DNA of 64,000 nucleotides, from the NCBI RefSeq assembly GCF_001889405.1, contig NZ_CP017921.1:1-64000 (forward strand). The letters are read 5' to 3'. Origin of the DNA: Methanohalophilus halophilus (lineage in GTDB: Archaea > Halobacteriota > Methanosarcinia > Methanosarcinales > Methanosarcinaceae). Below the pieces are notes generated by a model. That model did not search any database and was not told the origin of the DNA. It was given only the letters and a program-made list of their open reading frames with translations. This document shows positions 56,701-64,000 of the stretch, piece by piece. Both the position numbers and the translations under genes were made by a program. Numbering within the stretch: position 1 is the first letter of the stretch; each line of letters opens with the position of its first letter.

Positions 56701-57149
56701 CTTCGGATATTGCCGGCGGACCAATCAAAAGTGCATACAAGACACTGGGTTCTATGGTGGAAAAAATGGATGCCCAACTCTCTCTGGCGGAAAAAATACG
56801 TGCAGTTGATGTGGCAGATGTGGCTGAAAGAGTCCTCATATCACACTTCCTCCCCGATCTTTTCGGCAACCTCAGGGCATTTTCCAGACAGGGCACCAGA
56901 TGTGTCAAATGTGGCGGGAAATTCAGAAGGGCACCCCTTACAGGTACATGCCCGCATTGTGGCGGGAGAGTCATACTAACTGTTCATGAGGGAGCGGTCA
57001 AGAAATATCTTGAAGTATCACTGAAGGTTGCAAAAAAGTATAATGTATCAAGTTATACGCAGCAGCGCATCGAACTTATCGGATACGATATCGAATCGTT
57101 GTTTAAGAACGATAAATCAAAGCAGATGGGACTTGCTGATTATATGTAA
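53742..57149 (+). CDS. polC: DNA polymerase II large subunit (PolD DP2)
   Basis: This is the catalytic subunit of the archaeal replicative polymerase PolD. The 1135-aa protein starts with the DP2 N-terminal region ([20 protein letters not shown]) and carries [19 protein letters not shown]. Zinc motifs are [15 protein letters not shown] with [16 protein letters not shown]. The metal-binding active site is [17 protein letters not shown] with [21 protein letters not shown]-terminal zinc module ([16 protein letters not shown]) is also present. No intein interrupts it, although inteins are known in this gene in other euryarchaea. It converges with mmp10 with no bases between stops. Confidence 0.97.
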   Translation: MGDIVVSETMQKYFDLMEGVLQNEIEIANRARSQGKDPKPETEIPFAKDLADRVENLIGVEGVAGRIRELETDLSREEAALALGKDIAAGNVGNFDTKREAIESAIRVAIAMLTEGVVAAPIEGIDRVDLGKNDDGTEYIKIYYAGPIRSAGGTAQALSVLVGDYVRRGIGVDRYKPRKEEVERYVEEILLYRRIATLQYMPSEDEIRLIVENCPICIDGEPTEQEEVEGYRNLDRIETNRVRGGMALVLAEGLALKAPKVQKHVNKLKIDEWEWLDTFISGGSSDEEDKDEKTKVKPKDKYMRDLIAGRPVFSHPSRPGGFRLRYGRSRNTSFAASGINPAGMVIMDNFIVAGTQLKIERPGKAAGMAPVDSIEGPTVRLYNGDVLRIDDEKTAIELHSQVEAIIDIGEILINYGDFLENNHPLIPASYCVEWWVQEYVKKTGLNAPENPNQHEVMDICNRYNLPLHPDYTCIWNDIDRDEFVKIAEFIAENGIKEDQGNQLLLPEGKAKEQGIKTILEKLLLLHRIYDSKITINNPLPFIHCLGLGEDLKKQWEELPCEDILECVNKLSGWTVREKAPMRIGARMGRPEKANRRKMSPAPHVLFPIGESGGNTRMLSSAASYKANNNSKVGEIKIEIGNRICPNCGMETHEFRCECGTHTIPKLFCPRCGRAVNKDICPKCKASTSCVTAHNINFKTVYDRAFERLGERNKLESFKGVKRMMSKHMTPEPLEKGILRAKHDLFTFKDGTVRYDMSDLPLTHIRADELGITAEKLLELGYETDINGDKLERDDQVVTLKVQDLVVSRGAAEYILQTTKYIDDLLVKYYGLEPHYKAESIEDIIGVMLIGLAPHTSAGVLGRLVGFTKSSVGYAHPFFHAAKRRNCDGDEDCVMLLMDGLINFSHEYLPDKRGGKMDAPLVLTTRIDPSEVDKEAHNIDVCSSYPLEFYETTLNYINPKELEETMDLVSSRLGTPAQFDGFMFTHDTSDIAGGPIKSAYKTLGSMVEKMDAQLSLAEKIRAVDVADVAERVLISHFLPDLFGNLRAFSRQGTRCVKCGGKFRRAPLTGTCPHCGGRVILTVHEGAVKKYLEVSLKVAKKYNVSSYTQQRIELIGYDIESLFKNDKSKQMGLADYM

Positions 57150-58382
57150 TTATTCCACAGGAAGTCCAACTACATTTATGTGCTGGATAAGCTCGGTGAG
57201 ATTCTCTATCTCAAAAGCAAGTACTTCATCCCTATCCAGACCAATGGACATTTCACCGTCATAGGTGAGCTGGTCCGGACCTCGTCTGATAAGTCTCTCC
57301 ACACCGTCATTTGAAAGGATTGATTTTATCTCCGGATCATGAGCAAGCGTGCGTCCCGGAATCATTACAGTTTCCTTTATCTGTGAAAGGTCAAGTACCT
57401 GGAAATCCTCAATTGTAATCAGACATCCAATATCCTTGCCTGCCGCCACAACATTGACAGGTGCATCCAGCGCCTCGAAAACTTCCTGTAATCTCGGATG
57501 GGCAGCTTTACTGGTAACAATAGTTGCGGTCTTTGTAACTTTCGGGAGTTTGGACAGTGCTGCTTTGTCCTTTCTTATGGCAAAAGGACAGCCTATAAGG
57601 GGATCTTCAAGAGGTGTGCCGGTGATACGCAGATCAAATTTGTTTGCCGCATTTCTTACTATGGTCTCAAATTCCTCTATCGAATGTGTAGTGATATTTT
57701 CCAGGACAGGGGAATTGCGCAGGATCAAACCTTCTTCGCGACTGTTGGCAAAACGCATCAATATTGCTCCTTTTGCATCCATTTCCTGAAGATCTGAAAG
57801 GGTTTTTTCCAGGATATCACCATCATTTACACTGGGAATCAGGACGATAGCAGCATATACATCACATTTTTCACAGAAGCGGCGAAGAATTTCAATTGAA
57901 GCTTCCGGCTCAGGATCATTCATGTATTTGGCCCTGAGTTGAAGGTCGGTTGCAAAAACCGTAAAAGAAACCTCACTGACACCGTTTTCAATGTAAAAGG
58001 AAGCGTCATCGGGATCGTCAAAGCCTTTTCCGCTTGTGTATCCCAGATGAATGGGCTTTCCAAAACGAGAAAGCGAGCTGACAAGTTCCTTGAGGTCAGG
58101 ATAGCAGCTGATATCGCCACCCCCACTGATTGTGAATTTATCCGGTTCAGAAGATGAAAAACGTAAATTCTGGGATACATCCCTCATTATAATCTGCAGA
58201 GGTTTAAAGCCGGGATAGGATTCCCTTATACTACGTGTACAGTAATCACAACCCTTTGCAAAAGGAAAACAGTGCTTGCAACCAAAAGGTGGTACTTCCT
58301 GTACCTTCTTAAAATAACAATATGAACAAAACCCGCGGCAGTCAATTCCAGGACTGCCTCCAATATCAGCAACAATCTCCAT
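57150..58382 (-). CDS. mmp10: Methanogenesis marker 10: McrA arginine C5-methylase (radical SAM)
   Basis: Mmp10 is a cobalamin-linked radical SAM enzyme that installs the 5-C-methylarginine of McrA. The 410-aa protein begins [23 protein letters not shown], holding the radical SAM cluster cysteines. More cysteines follow ([19 protein letters not shown]), then the [13 protein letters not shown] and [12 protein letters not shown] barrel motifs. Length and order match the family. It is transcribed divergently from mcrBDCGA, 290 bases away, so modifier and target share an intergenic regulatory region. Confidence 0.95.
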   Translation of the reverse strand: MEIVADIGGSPGIDCRGFCSYCYFKKVQEVPPFGCKHCFPFAKGCDYCTRSIRESYPGFKPLQIIMRDVSQNLRFSSSEPDKFTISGGGDISCYPDLKELVSSLSRFGKPIHLGYTSGKGFDDPDDASFYIENGVSEVSFTVFATDLQLRAKYMNDPEPEASIEILRRFCEKCDVYAAIVLIPSVNDGDILEKTLSDLQEMDAKGAILMRFANSREEGLILRNSPVLENITTHSIEEFETIVRNAANKFDLRITGTPLEDPLIGCPFAIRKDKAALSKLPKVTKTATIVTSKAAHPRLQEVFEALDAPVNVVAAGKDIGCLITIEDFQVLDLSQIKETVMIPGRTLAHDPEIKSILSNDGVERLIRRGPDQLTYDGEMSIGLDRDEVLAFEIENLTELIQHINVVGLPVE

Positions 58383-58510
58383 GTGTCCAAGTGGTAGAAA
58401 AAGATATTACTAAATCTTTGTGGTTAATTAAGTAAAAAATCAAATGCAATTGATTATACATCATGAATAATCGTTGCATATCCTACCTGGTCAAAAAACG
58501 AATGCAAAAG

Positions 58511-58672
58511 TTTTAAAGGCAAAAACTCCATTGCTGACATGAATAAATTAAAGAAAACCGACTGGAAGGCATTCTCACCCTGAAAGTGCTTACAGCATAT
58601 CCTCGCTCAAGCGTGGTTGCTTTCCAAATGGGGATTTTCTTTCCATTAAAAAAACTTAAAGGAGGAAAATAC
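58511..58672 (+). promoter_or_regulatory. mcr promoter and structured leader
   Basis: A TATA-like TTTTAAAG lies at 58511-58518. About 25 bases downstream is an ATG (58539) opening a 14-codon frame ([14 protein letters not shown], stop at 58583), which would be a leaderless upstream peptide. Immediately before mcrB, ATTTTCTTTC at 58634-58643 can pair over ten positions (two G-U) with the ribosome-binding site GGAGGAAAAT at 58661-58670 and mask it. Both are inferred; another TATA candidate lies near 58455. Confidence 0.45.
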
Positions 58673-59977
58673 GTGTCTGACAAAATAGACATCTACGACG
58701 ACAGAGGAAAACTCTTAGAAAGCGGCGTTGCAATTGAAGAGCTCGCTCCTACAAGGAACGCAGCAATTCAGCGTATCATCGGAGACACAAAGAGGACTGT
58801 AGCAGTCAACCTGGGAGGTATTCAAAAATCTCTCGCAACCGGTAAGATGGGCGGAAAGGCTCGTCACATGCCGGGACGTGAAATGGAACTCGATATTGTC
58901 GAAAACGCTGGTGCAATTGCAGATTCCGTAAAGGATCTTGTACAGATAGACGGTGATGACGACACAAACATCGAGACTCTCGGTGGCGGCAAGCAACTTC
59001 TTGTTCAGCTTCCAACCGCAAGGCTCACCGCCGGTGCTGATTACTCTTCCGCACTTACCGTAAGTGCAGCAGCAACCGTCCAGACCATTGTTGACATGTT
59101 CAACATTGACATGTTCAACGCACCTGTGGTCAAAGGAGCAGTATGGGGTAACTACCCACAGACAATGGATATGGCCGGTGGAAACATCGCTTCAATCCTG
59201 AACATCCCACAGAAGAACGAAGGTCTGGGTTACTCCCTGAGGAACATCATGACCAACCACATTGCTGCAATTACAGAGAAAAAAGCAATGAACTCAGCAG
59301 CACTGTCTTCCATCTTTGAACAGGCAGGTATGTTCGAAATGGGTAACGCAGTCGGAGAATTCGAGAGACATCAGCTTCTTGGATTTGCATGCCAGGGCCT
59401 TAACGCCAACAACGTAGTATACGATCTTGTAAAAGACAATGGTAAAGACGGAACCGTCGGTACCGTAGTACAGTCTGTTGTAGAAAGAGCAATTGAGGAC
59501 AATGTAATCGAAGTCGACAACACTGCTCCTTCAGGTTATAACTTCTACAAGGCAAACGATGTATCCATGTGGAATGCATACGCTGCAGCCGGTCAACTTG
59601 CCGCTACAATGATAAACTGTGGTGCAGGCAGGGCTGCCCAGAATGTGTCATCCACAATTCTGTATTACAACGATATCATTGAGAAAGAAACTGGCCTGCC
59701 TGGCTGTGACATGGGTAGGGCACAGGGTACTGCTGTCGGATTCTCTTTCTTCAGCCACTCTATCTATGGTGGCGGTGGCCCCGGTGTATTCAACGGTAAC
59801 CACATTGTAACCAGACACTCAAGAGGATTCGCAATTCCATGTGTATCCGCTGGTGTATCACTTGATGCAGGTACACAGATGTTCTCCATCGAGAAAACAT
59901 CCGGCCTCATAGGTGACGTATTCGGTTCAATCAAAGAATTCAGAGAACCAATAAAAGCAGTTGCTGAATCACTCTAA
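58673..59977 (+). CDS. mcrB: Methyl-coenzyme M reductase beta subunit
   Basis: This is the beta subunit of the alpha2beta2gamma2 enzyme that makes methane from methyl-CoM and CoB using nickel F430. The 434-aa protein starts at a GTG with GGAGG seven bases upstream, giving the normal N-terminus [15 protein letters not shown]. Conserved parts are [32 protein letters not shown] and [19 protein letters not shown] near the C-terminus, which lines the active-site channel. It is the first gene of mcrBDCGA. Confidence 0.97.
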   Translation: MSDKIDIYDDRGKLLESGVAIEELAPTRNAAIQRIIGDTKRTVAVNLGGIQKSLATGKMGGKARHMPGREMELDIVENAGAIADSVKDLVQIDGDDDTNIETLGGGKQLLVQLPTARLTAGADYSSALTVSAAATVQTIVDMFNIDMFNAPVVKGAVWGNYPQTMDMAGGNIASILNIPQKNEGLGYSLRNIMTNHIAAITEKKAMNSAALSSIFEQAGMFEMGNAVGEFERHQLLGFACQGLNANNVVYDLVKDNGKDGTVGTVVQSVVERAIEDNVIEVDNTAPSGYNFYKANDVSMWNAYAAAGQLAATMINCGAGRAAQNVSSTILYYNDIIEKETGLPGCDMGRAQGTAVGFSFFSHSIYGGGGPGVFNGNHIVTRHSRGFAIPCVSAGVSLDAGTQMFSIEKTSGLIGDVFGSIKEFREPIKAVAESL

Positions 59978-60006
59978 ATGAGTCACAAAGATTGAAGGTA
60001 CCAATA

Positions 60007-60501
60007 ATGGAAACTTCTGCTTCAGACACAAAAAAACCCATACAGATCGAAATATTCCCAAAACGTATGATAAAACCCGATACCGTAGAGGGGCTGCTCA
60101 ATAAAATTTGCAGTCTGGAAGGTATACAAAGGGCATTCATACAGGGACCGCGCCTACCTACAAAAGTACCATTCGGACCTGCTGTCGGAACACCCGTACA
60201 TCATCCATTAAGGACAAATGTACATTTTGGTAAGACCGAAATGGGTCTGGAAGTACTTGTGGGAAGGATTACACTGGAACTTGCCGGAAAGGAAGTCATG
60301 GAAGATATAAATGCAATTTGTGAAGACACACTTCCCTGCGGTTATGACATTAGGGAAGGGCGTTTCATCCAGACAAGGCAAACGGTTTCAGATTATGCAA
60401 AAAGGGGTCCTACTGCCGATCCTGCCCTATATGGTCTTTATGACCCGAAAAGCAAGATCGAATCACAGGTAAACCTCCTGAGAACAAACGAAAAGGAATG
60501 A
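60007..60501 (+). CDS. mcrD: Methyl-coenzyme M reductase operon protein D
   Basis: The 164-aa McrD is not part of the mature enzyme and is thought to help MCR assembly or activation. It shows PIQIEIFPKRMIKPDTVEGL, GIQRAFIQGPRLPTKVPFGP and LPCGYDIREGRFIQTRQTVS, all typical of the family. The ATG at 60007 is preferred: GAAGGT lies a few bases upstream, while an in-frame TTG at 59992 overlaps that site. It lies 29 bases after mcrB in the operon. Confidence 0.94.
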   Translation: METSASDTKKPIQIEIFPKRMIKPDTVEGLLNKICSLEGIQRAFIQGPRLPTKVPFGPAVGTPVHHPLRTNVHFGKTEMGLEVLVGRITLELAGKEVMEDINAICEDTLPCGYDIREGRFIQTRQTVSDYAKRGPTADPALYGLYDPKSKIESQVNLLRTNEKE

Positions 60502-60507
60502 TTCCAG

Positions 60508-61119
60508 ATGTTTGACCGGGAAACCCAGGTTGTAGATTGCAGACACGGAATGGGCCTTGGCAAAGGAGGCGGACTTGCCCAGAGAGGTACACTCTCCGAA
60601 GCCGGCAGGACCGACGTAGTCGCAGTCGCTATGAGTCCCGGGAGACGCCATATCACCAAGCCTATTTGCGAACTGACTTACGGAATGCGCAAAGAAGACA
60701 TACAGGTAAGTGTGCTTGTGCTCAATTCGGGATCAGGAGTTCCCGATGAACAAATGAAATCCGGTTCCTTCGGCATCAACCCGGAGGAGATCAAACAGAT
60801 AAATAGACACAAGATGGCAGTCATTCATACAGGAAACATTCGTGATCACGTTGTCAGGAAAGTAAGGGAAATATTGGTCCATGCAGAAGTGCCGGCAGTG
60901 GTTGTCTGTCAGACAATCGTGGACTTTGAAGATTTTGCAAAGGCCGGTATCCATACTAGATTGGTAAAACCTCAAGATAAAAACATCCAGACAAAGGGAA
61001 AAGTGATGGAGATTGTGACTGGAGTGACGCGAGGAGAAACTTGTCCACGAGACAAGTTAAACGAACTCGTCAAAGCAGTGAAATCCACAATGAAATCAAT
61101 TGATAACAAAGGAGTGTAA
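60508..61119 (+). CDS. mcrC: Methyl-coenzyme M reductase operon protein C
   Basis: The 203-aa McrC is part of the ATP-dependent complex that activates MCR by reducing its nickel. Family features are DRETQVVDCRHGMGLGKGGG, AMSPGRRHITKPICELTYGM and AVVVCQTIVDFEDFAKAGIH. mcrD ends six bases upstream and mcrG begins four bases after its stop, so translation is tightly coupled. Confidence 0.95.
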   Translation: MFDRETQVVDCRHGMGLGKGGGLAQRGTLSEAGRTDVVAVAMSPGRRHITKPICELTYGMRKEDIQVSVLVLNSGSGVPDEQMKSGSFGINPEEIKQINRHKMAVIHTGNIRDHVVRKVREILVHAEVPAVVVCQTIVDFEDFAKAGIHTRLVKPQDKNIQTKGKVMEIVTGVTRGETCPRDKLNELVKAVKSTMKSIDNKGV

Positions 61120-61123
61120 TCAT

Positions 61124-61879
61124 ATGGCATATGAAGCACAGTTTTATCCCGGAGCAACAAGTGTTGCGGAAAATAGAAGGAAACACATGTCCGGTAAAGT
61201 CGAAAAACTCAGGGAAATCTCTGATGATGACTTAACCATTATTCTCGGACACCGTGTTCCCGGTACAGATTACCCAAGCACCCACCCACCACTGGCGGAA
61301 ATGGGCGAACCAGAATGTTCCATCCGTGAAATGGTAGAACCTACAGATGGTGCAAAAGCAGGTGACAGGATCAGATACGTACAGTTTGTAGATTCAATGT
61401 ACAATGCACCTTCCACCCCATACTTCAGGTCCTACAACGCTGCAATTAACTTCAGAGGCGTAGACCCAGGTACACTTTCCGGCCGTCAGGTCGTTGAAGC
61501 CCGTGAAAGGGATATGGAAGAACTTGCAAAATTCCAGCTTGAAACCGAAATGACCTGCCCTGCACTTGCATGCCTTCGTGGTGCCAGTGTACACGGTCAC
61601 TCCCTCCGTCTTCAGGAAGATGGTGTAATGTTTGACATGCTCGAAAGAGTACGTCTGGAAAACGGAACCATCATCGTCCAGAAGGACCAGGTAGGAAGAC
61701 CAATCGACAAGAAGGTCGATCTCGGAAAACCAATGTCCGACGAAGAAGCTGCAAAAAGGACCACAATCTACCGTGTAGACAATGTCCCATACAGGGAGGA
61801 TAAGGAAGTCCTCGAATGGGTACACAGGGTCTTTGAACAGAGAACCATGTATGGATACAAGCCAGCTGTACAGGAGTGA
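61124..61879 (+). CDS. mcrG: Methyl-coenzyme M reductase gamma subunit
   Basis: This is the gamma subunit of MCR, 251 aa. It begins [20 protein letters not shown] and carries [40 protein letters not shown] and the end [23 protein letters not shown] precedes the ATG at 61124 and overlaps the mcrC stop region. Its stop is five bases before mcrA, and the mcrA ribosome-binding site lies inside its last codons. Confidence 0.97.
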   Translation: MAYEAQFYPGATSVAENRRKHMSGKVEKLREISDDDLTIILGHRVPGTDYPSTHPPLAEMGEPECSIREMVEPTDGAKAGDRIRYVQFVDSMYNAPSTPYFRSYNAAINFRGVDPGTLSGRQVVEARERDMEELAKFQLETEMTCPALACLRGASVHGHSLRLQEDGVMFDMLERVRLENGTIIVQKDQVGRPIDKKVDLGKPMSDEEAAKRTTIYRVDNVPYREDKEVLEWVHRVFEQRTMYGYKPAVQE

Positions 61880-61884
61880 GTAAA

Positions 61885-63606
61885 ATGGCAGACGACAGAA
61901 AAAGAATGTTCCAGAAAGATTTAGAAACTAAATTCACAAAGGAGCACGGCACCAACAAGATGGAAGGCGGCGACATTACAGATATGAGAATTCCATATTA
62001 CCGCCTCGGTGTCGACCAGAACCCCAGGAAACTGGAAATGAAGAAAGTCGGTAAGGATATTGCAGAAAAGAGGGGCCTTGCAGGATACAACCCAATGATG
62101 CACTGCGGTGGTATCCCTCTCGGTCAGAGAGCTCTGACACCATCCTTCATCTCCGGCAATGATGACATGATGGTCGAAAATGATGACCTTCACTATGTCA
62201 ACAATGCTGCAATGCAGCAGATGTGGGACGACATACGCAGAACCTGTATTGTCGGTATGGATATGGCCCACGAAACCCTCGAGAAAAGACTGAGTATCGA
62301 GGTAACCCCTGAAACAATCAACCACTACCTCGAAGTGCTCAACCACGCACTCCCTGGCGGTGCAGTTGTTCAGGAACACATGGTAGAGAGCCACCCTGCA
62401 CTAGTCGATGACTGTTACGTGAAAATATTCACAGGTGACGATGAACTTGCAGACGAGATCGATGACCAATTCCTCATCGACATCGACAAACAGTTCCCTG
62501 CAGAACAGGCAGAACAGCTCAAATCCGCAATCGGCAATACCACCTGGCAGGCAGCCCACATCCCAACCATCGTATCCAGAACAACAGACGGTGGTCAGAC
62601 CACAAGGTGGACTGCAATGCAGATTGGTATGTCTTACATCGCAGCATACGGAATGTGTGCCGGTGAAGCAGCTGTAGCAGACCTTTCCTACGCAGCAAAG
62701 CACGCAGGTGTTGTCAACATGGGTGACATGCTCCCTGCAAGACGTGCACGTGCACCAAACGAACCTGGTGGTGTTACCTTTGGTAACCTCTCAGATATCA
62801 TCCAGACCAGCCGTATAAACCCAGATGACCCTGCAAACGTAACCCTTGAGGTAGTCGGTGCAGGATGTATGCTCTACGACCAGATCTGGCTCGGATCCTA
62901 CATGTCTGGTGGTGTCGGTTTTACCCAGTACTCCACTGCTGCATACACCAACAACATTCTGGATGACAACCTGTACTATGACGTTGAATACATCAACGAC
63001 AAGTATGACGGTGCAGCTGACAAAGGTATCGACAACAAGGTCGCCCCAAGCATGGATGTTATCAAGGATATCGCAACAGAGTCCACACTCTACGGTCTCG
63101 AGAACTACGAGAAATACCCAGTTGCACTTGAAGACCACTTCGGTGGATCCCAGAGAGCAACCGTCCTGTCCGCAGCCGCCGGTAGTGCAGGATCCCTTGC
63201 AACCGGTAACGCAAACGCCGGTCTCTCCGCATGGTATCTCTGTATGTACCTGCACAAGGAAGGTCACGGACGTCTCGGATTCTTCGGATTCGACCTGCAG
63301 GACCAGTGTGGTGCAACCAACACCTTCTCCTACCAGTCCGATGAAGGTCTGCCCCACGAACTCCGTGGTCCAAACTATCCGAACTACGCAATGAACGTTG
63401 GTCACCAGGGTGGCTACGCTGCAATCGCAGCCGCAGCACACGCCGGTCGTGGAGATGCATACGCACTCAACCCACTGATCAAGGTCTGTTTCGCCGACGA
63501 AATGCTCCCATTCGACTTCTCCCAGCCAAGGAAGGAGTTCGGACGCGGTGCGCTTCGTGAGTTCGAGCCTTCTGGTGAGAGATCCCTCATCATCCCGGCC
63601 AAATAA
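61885..63606 (+). CDS. mcrA: Methyl-coenzyme M reductase alpha subunit
   Basis: McrA is the catalytic alpha subunit of MCR, 573 aa from the ATG at 61885. The active-site segment [12 protein letters not shown] is intact: by alignment with characterised McrA, G468 is the thioglycine position, D473 the didehydroaspartate position and C475 the S-methylcysteine position. The F430-binding region includes [20 protein letters not shown]. The downstream [20 protein letters not shown] and [20 protein letters not shown] are also standard. Mmp10 encoded nearby supplies one of its modifications. A terminator follows directly. Confidence 0.98.
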   Translation: MADDRKRMFQKDLETKFTKEHGTNKMEGGDITDMRIPYYRLGVDQNPRKLEMKKVGKDIAEKRGLAGYNPMMHCGGIPLGQRALTPSFISGNDDMMVENDDLHYVNNAAMQQMWDDIRRTCIVGMDMAHETLEKRLSIEVTPETINHYLEVLNHALPGGAVVQEHMVESHPALVDDCYVKIFTGDDELADEIDDQFLIDIDKQFPAEQAEQLKSAIGNTTWQAAHIPTIVSRTTDGGQTTRWTAMQIGMSYIAAYGMCAGEAAVADLSYAAKHAGVVNMGDMLPARRARAPNEPGGVTFGNLSDIIQTSRINPDDPANVTLEVVGAGCMLYDQIWLGSYMSGGVGFTQYSTAAYTNNILDDNLYYDVEYINDKYDGAADKGIDNKVAPSMDVIKDIATESTLYGLENYEKYPVALEDHFGGSQRATVLSAAAGSAGSLATGNANAGLSAWYLCMYLHKEGHGRLGFFGFDLQDQCGATNTFSYQSDEGLPHELRGPNYPNYAMNVGHQGGYAAIAAAAHAGRGDAYALNPLIKVCFADEMLPFDFSQPRKEFGRGALREFEPSGERSLIIPAK

Positions 63607-63613
63607 GCACAAT

Positions 63614-63650
63614 GTTGAAGCAGGGTCACCTGCTTCTTCAACTATTTTTT
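63614..63650 (+). terminator. mcr operon terminator
   Basis: GTTGAAGCAGG at 63614-63624 pairs with CCTGCTTCTTCAAC ending at 63642, around the loop GTCA with a three-base bulge. TATTTTTT follows (63643-63650). It lies seven bases after the mcrA stop. Confidence 0.8.
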
Positions 63651-63739
63651 AAGTCCTCGATCAAATAGCTAAAAGCTTTTTTTATATGATGATCTTATTT
63701 GCTCTTGCCATAGTTACAACCATATAATCAGGTGTTCCC

Positions 63740-64000
63740 ATGACCGATAATACAGAGAAAAAAGTCATACCAGCAAAAGATGCCTCCATCAAACTTGCCA
63801 GCATAAATACACTCCTAAAAAATAAAGGGCTTGAAGCAATGGCAGAGGCCCTTGATCAAAATAGAAATTCGATACTTAAGGCAAACCGCAAAGACCTCGA
63901 ATATGCTGAGCAATTAAAAAACCAAGGGAAAATCTCACAGGCTCTTGTGGACAGGCTGAAAGTAAATGATAGCAAAATCGATGGAATGATCGCAGGTATA
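63740..64000 (+). CDS. proA: Gamma-glutamyl phosphate reductase, N-terminal part (cut by window end)
   Basis: ProA reduces glutamyl-5-phosphate to the semialdehyde in proline synthesis. Only the first 87 codons are in the window. The sequence reads MTDNTEKKVIPAKDASIKLA, then EAMAEALDQNRNSILKANRK and DRLKVNDSKIDGMIAG, which matches the aldehyde-dehydrogenase-fold N-terminus of ProA. AGGTG precedes the ATG. The gene is separated from mcrA by a terminator. Proline synthesis and the PutP symporter both relate to proline supply, but their co-regulation is not shown. Confidence 0.88.
   Translation, partial: MTDNTEKKVIPAKDASIKLASINTLLKNKGLEAMAEALDQNRNSILKANRKDLEYAEQLKNQGKISQALVDRLKVNDSKIDGMIAGI

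Noticed and set aside
53742-57149. Intein in the PolD large subunit or MCM
   Set aside because: Both genes read through their usual insertion points without splice-junction motifs, and have normal length.
62791-63612. Long reverse frame of 273 codons, and others antisense to mcrA
   Set aside because: They are shadows of mcrA, caused by its biased codon use. Their sequence is low-complexity Val/Cys-rich.

Overview
The window comes from a methanogenic archaeon of the Methanosarcinaceae. The evidence is the complete mcrBDCGA operon (58673-63606), the membrane heterodisulfide reductase hdrED found in cytochrome-containing methanogens, a cytochrome c maturation ABC module (ccmABC), archaeal information-processing genes (TFB, Gar1, MCM, the PolD large subunit, Trm5, thermosome, diphthine synthase, RNase P RNA) and archaeal TATA boxes. 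A PutP-type sodium/proline symporter, moderate G+C and an orphan MtaA/CmuA-type methyltransferase suggest a methylotrophic, probably salt-adapted genus such as Methanohalophilus, Methanolobus or Methanococcoides. The genus is inference.

Layout. 1-731 is the 5' half of a 16S rRNA gene on the minus strand, with tandem promoters up to about 1100. 1408-12056 holds mostly forward genes: Rio1 kinase and a KH protein, fasciclin, DUF1284, MscS and YbjQ proteins, an iron-sulfur photolyase facing a TudS-DUF1722 fusion, a secreted protein, DUF2070 and PutP. 12523-16124 is a reverse block: PH-domain protein, DMT exporter, UroD-type methyltransferase and ZIP transporter.

16400-18977 is accessory DNA that ends at tRNA-Thr(CGU). 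It holds a small membrane-protein gene with a start codon that can be masked by a hairpin, a 5'-truncated Zot-like ATPase with an in-frame UAG in its Walker B region, an array of strong hairpins between 25/27-identical direct repeats, and a tyrosine integrase next to the tRNA. I read it as the decayed remnant of an integrated, possibly inovirus-like, element. It is the most novel part of the window.

19114-22097 is a gar1-tfb-lysE-trm5 cluster. 22372-35665 holds pyruvate phosphate dikinase, a PfkB kinase, small archaeal proteins, HerA, DphB, the thermosome, a DUF2119 and TlyA-like pair, an Old Yellow Enzyme homologue and ccmABC. 35771-41755 holds a universal stress protein, MsrB with a structured leader, RNase P RNA overlapping a tandem DUF116 pair, hdrED, and a siroheme protein with a rubrerythrin-like protein. 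41910-46647 holds TrmJ, MCM, DUF424 and two coiled-coil proteins. 46650-52094 holds pycB-pycA-birA between two secreted proteins. 52260-57149 holds an AAA ATPase and the PolD large subunit. The radical SAM enzyme Mmp10, which methylates an arginine of McrA, lies divergent to mcrBDCGA, and the window ends inside proA.

Together the genes cover the terminal steps of methanogenesis (MCR makes the CoM-CoB heterodisulfide, HdrED reduces it), MCR maturation (Mmp10), C3/C4 anaplerosis (PpdK, PycAB, BirA) and redox defence (MsrB, rubrerythrin-like protein, siroheme protein, photolyase).
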